Shown here piece by piece: positions 20,645 to 22,500 of a stretch of 22,500 nt of DNA. Both the position numbers and the translations under genes were made by a program. This DNA is from Neocallimastix lanati (nom. inval.) (Eukaryota; Neocallimastigomycota; Neocallimastigomycetes; Neocallimastigales; Neocallimastigaceae): positions 425,001-447,500 of the forward strand of contig JACVTC010000137.1 in the NCBI GenBank assembly GCA_016946835.1, given 5' to 3'. The stretch's first letter is position 1. Every line of letters begins with the position of its first letter. The notes under the pieces are model-generated. The model ran no database searches, had not been told where the DNA came from, and was given only the letters and a program-made list of their open reading frames with translations.

Positions 20645-20815
20645 TTTTTTTATGCTTTAAAAAACAAAAAAACAAAAAAACATAAAAAACGAAAAAATAA
20701 TAATAAAAAAAAAAAAAAACGAAAAAACAACAAATAATAATAATAATAATAATAGTTATTAAGATATTCAAAATCAATAAATAAATCAATAAATAAATCA
20801 ATAAATTAATAAATC

Positions 20816-20852
<37 letters not shown>

Positions 20853-21392
20853 TAAAAAAATACAAAAATTAAAAAATTACAAAAAAATATACAAATATAT
20901 AATAAATATAAAAAAAAAAAAAAAAAAAAGAAAAATAAAAATAAAATAAAAAAAAAAAAAAAAAAAAAAAAGAAAAAGAAAAAAGAAAAAGAATAGAAAA
21001 TTTTATATTAAGCTTAAAGAAAATAATATTTAATATATAATATATAATATATAATTGTAATAATGATAACAATAATAATTTTATTATTATATATTATTAT
21101 TTATTTTCTTTTTATTATAAATTCTTTTATATCCATATTTTTTATTTAATTTCAAAAATAAATATAAAATAATAAAAAAAGAATTCTTTTTATAGATTGT
21201 TATTTATGTATTTATAACAAAATATATATATATATAATAATAATAAATATCAAAATAATAATAAAAATTAATAATTAATCATTATCTTTATAGTAAGAAA
21301 AAAGTTAAAAAAAAAAAAACACTAATACTAACCTAATAATAATAGTAATAATAACTATTATAACAATATATCTTTGATTTACATATTTAAAA

Positions 21393-21455
<63 letters not shown>

Positions 21456-21847
21456 ATATATATCTATTATATAAATATCATATATTCTGAATTTTTTTCT
21501 TAATATTTTATATATAAAAATTAAAATTATAAATTTAATTAAGTATATTAATAAATAAATAAATAAATAATAAATTAATTAATAAATAAATTAATAAATA
21601 ATAAATAAATAATGAAATAAATAAATAAATAACAAATAAATAATATAAATAAATAAATAATAGATAATAGTAAATAAATGAATAAAAACATTAAAATATG
21701 AAATATGTAATAATTAAAAAAAAAAATATTATTTAATTTTATTAGTTTACAAATTTCGAAATTTTAAAATTTCTAAAAAAAAAAAATTTTTTTTTTTATG
21801 TAGAATATATATTCAATAAAATAAAATATAATAATATTGATAATAAA
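20645..21847. other. Intergenic spacer with poly(A) and AAAT arrays
   Basis: Contains the 3' flank of the F-box-like gene and the 5' flank of the methyltransferase gene. It is built of A-rich tracts (20706-20718, 20910-20970), AAATAAATC-type repeats (20778-20818), an AAT array (20817-20850), an (AAAT)n array (21391-21457) and degenerate AAAT units (21550-21680). No gene seen on either strand; the Phe/Tyr-rich minus-strand frame at 20869-21072 is a repeat artefact. Confidence 0.65.
21391..21457. repeat. (AAAT)n microsatellite
   Basis: About 16-17 uninterrupted copies of AAAT. Confidence 0.92.
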
Positions 21848-22447
21848 ATGCCTTCATCAATAGCTATACCTAAAAATTATCTTGAAAAAGTGAATAATGA
21901 ATATAAATTAGTTGATGTAGTTAAGGATTATATAAAAGATTTATATAAATTTATTAATAATTATAAAAGTGTATGGAATTGGCATGTCGTTGATTTTTAT
22001 ATGAAGGATTGTTGGTATGATGAAAAAATATTCCCCACAGAATGGAGATTATTAAAAGACTGTACGTTAGACGAAATTTTAAGAATGACAAGTCTTCATG
22101 AAGTTAAAGTAAATAAGAATTAAGAAAAATATAAAAAAAAAAAAAAAAAATAAAAAAAATTGAATATATATATAAAAGATTTTTGAATTATTTTTTTTTT
22201 TTTCATATATATATTATTTCACATAAAAATATTAATTTATTTATATATATAAAAAATATACATATTAAAAAAAAAAAAAAAAAAAAAAAAGGAAGAATGG
22301 CCGGAATCTCTAAAAAATTATATTCATTTAACCAAAGAAATTTCATTGATAAGAAATCCAGAATTAATAAATTTAGATAATCATTTTACTATCGAAGATA
22401 TTAATAAAAATATTTTAATTGGAATGAATCCAAAGAAGATTTATGAG
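21848..22447 (+). CDS. METTL25/RRNAD1-type methyltransferase, N-terminal exons (runs off window)
   Basis: Two exons in phase 0: 21848-22108 (87 codons) and 22292-22447 (52 codons), joined across a 183-base intron GTAAAT...AAG. A third exon should lie beyond the window, because the frame would otherwise end four codons later at a TAA (22460-22462) and GAG|GTATTA is a plausible donor. The 139 residues match the pattern I know from the N-terminal part of METTL25/METTL25B (RRNAD1) proteins: VDFYMKDCW...FPTEWR; then, across the splice, EEWPESLKNYI with a downstream LIRNPEL; and GMNPKKIYE, corresponding to the MxPKKxHEV motif just before the SAM-binding methyltransferase fold. The catalytic domain is outside the window, so its SAM motif cannot be checked. 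Substrate is unknown; family members are predicted RNA or protein methyltransferases. The in-frame join restoring EEWPESL is the best support for the exon model. Confidence 0.7.
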
Positions 22448-22500
22448 GTATTATTAAACTAATGATAGAATATATATATATATATATATATTTTTTTTTT

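Noticed and set aside
20869-21072. Minus-strand Phe/Tyr-rich frame
   Set aside because: Read through A-rich tracts between two genes; compositional artefact.
22183-22380. Plus-strand frame overlapping exon 2 of the methyltransferase gene
   Set aside because: Different frame from the exon; begins in T-rich intron sequence and includes poly-Lys from an A run.

Overview
The window is eukaryotic and extremely AT-rich. Intergenic DNA is almost entirely A and T, broken by homopolymers of up to 42 bases, di-, tri-, tetra- and heptanucleotide arrays and a minisatellite. Coding regions stand out by much higher GC, GT...AG introns and TAA stops. The best fit is an anaerobic gut fungus (Neocallimastigomycota). 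The reasons are the plant-like leucine-rich-repeat membrane protein, the MULE-like transposase relic, the short AT-rich introns and the base composition. A dictyostelid-like genome is a less likely alternative. The assignment is an inference from style and gene families, not from a marker gene.

Layout. 1-1922: AT-rich 3' flank without genes. 1923-4124 (minus): large, low-complexity Ser/Thr/Asn-rich protein with a tandem peptide repeat. 4459-5808 (minus): leucine-rich-repeat protein with one C-terminal membrane anchor and no visible signal peptide. 5809-13155: a 7 kb gene desert of simple-sequence arrays, including a ~51-bp minisatellite (9259-9700), a 64-bp tandem duplication, TTATTTA heptamer arrays and a ~60-bp dispersed repeat. 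13156-13506 (minus): relic of a MULE/FLYWCH-type transposase-like gene, followed by an mRNA-like 3' end and poly(A). 14257-17545: three GC-richer non-coding islands that are diverged copies of one another, in the same orientation. 18311-20644 (plus): reconstructed four-exon F-box-like/beta-propeller-like gene of 473 aa. 21848 to the right edge (plus): first two exons of a METTL25/RRNAD1-type methyltransferase gene that runs off the window.

The four genes have no obvious shared pathway: they read as independent eukaryotic genes separated by expanded AT-rich DNA. The least explained part is the 13-17.6 kb segment, where a broken transposase-like gene lies next to three related, partly hairpin-forming islands. 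I read it as a cluster of old mobile-element copies, or alternatively as a small family of non-coding RNA genes.
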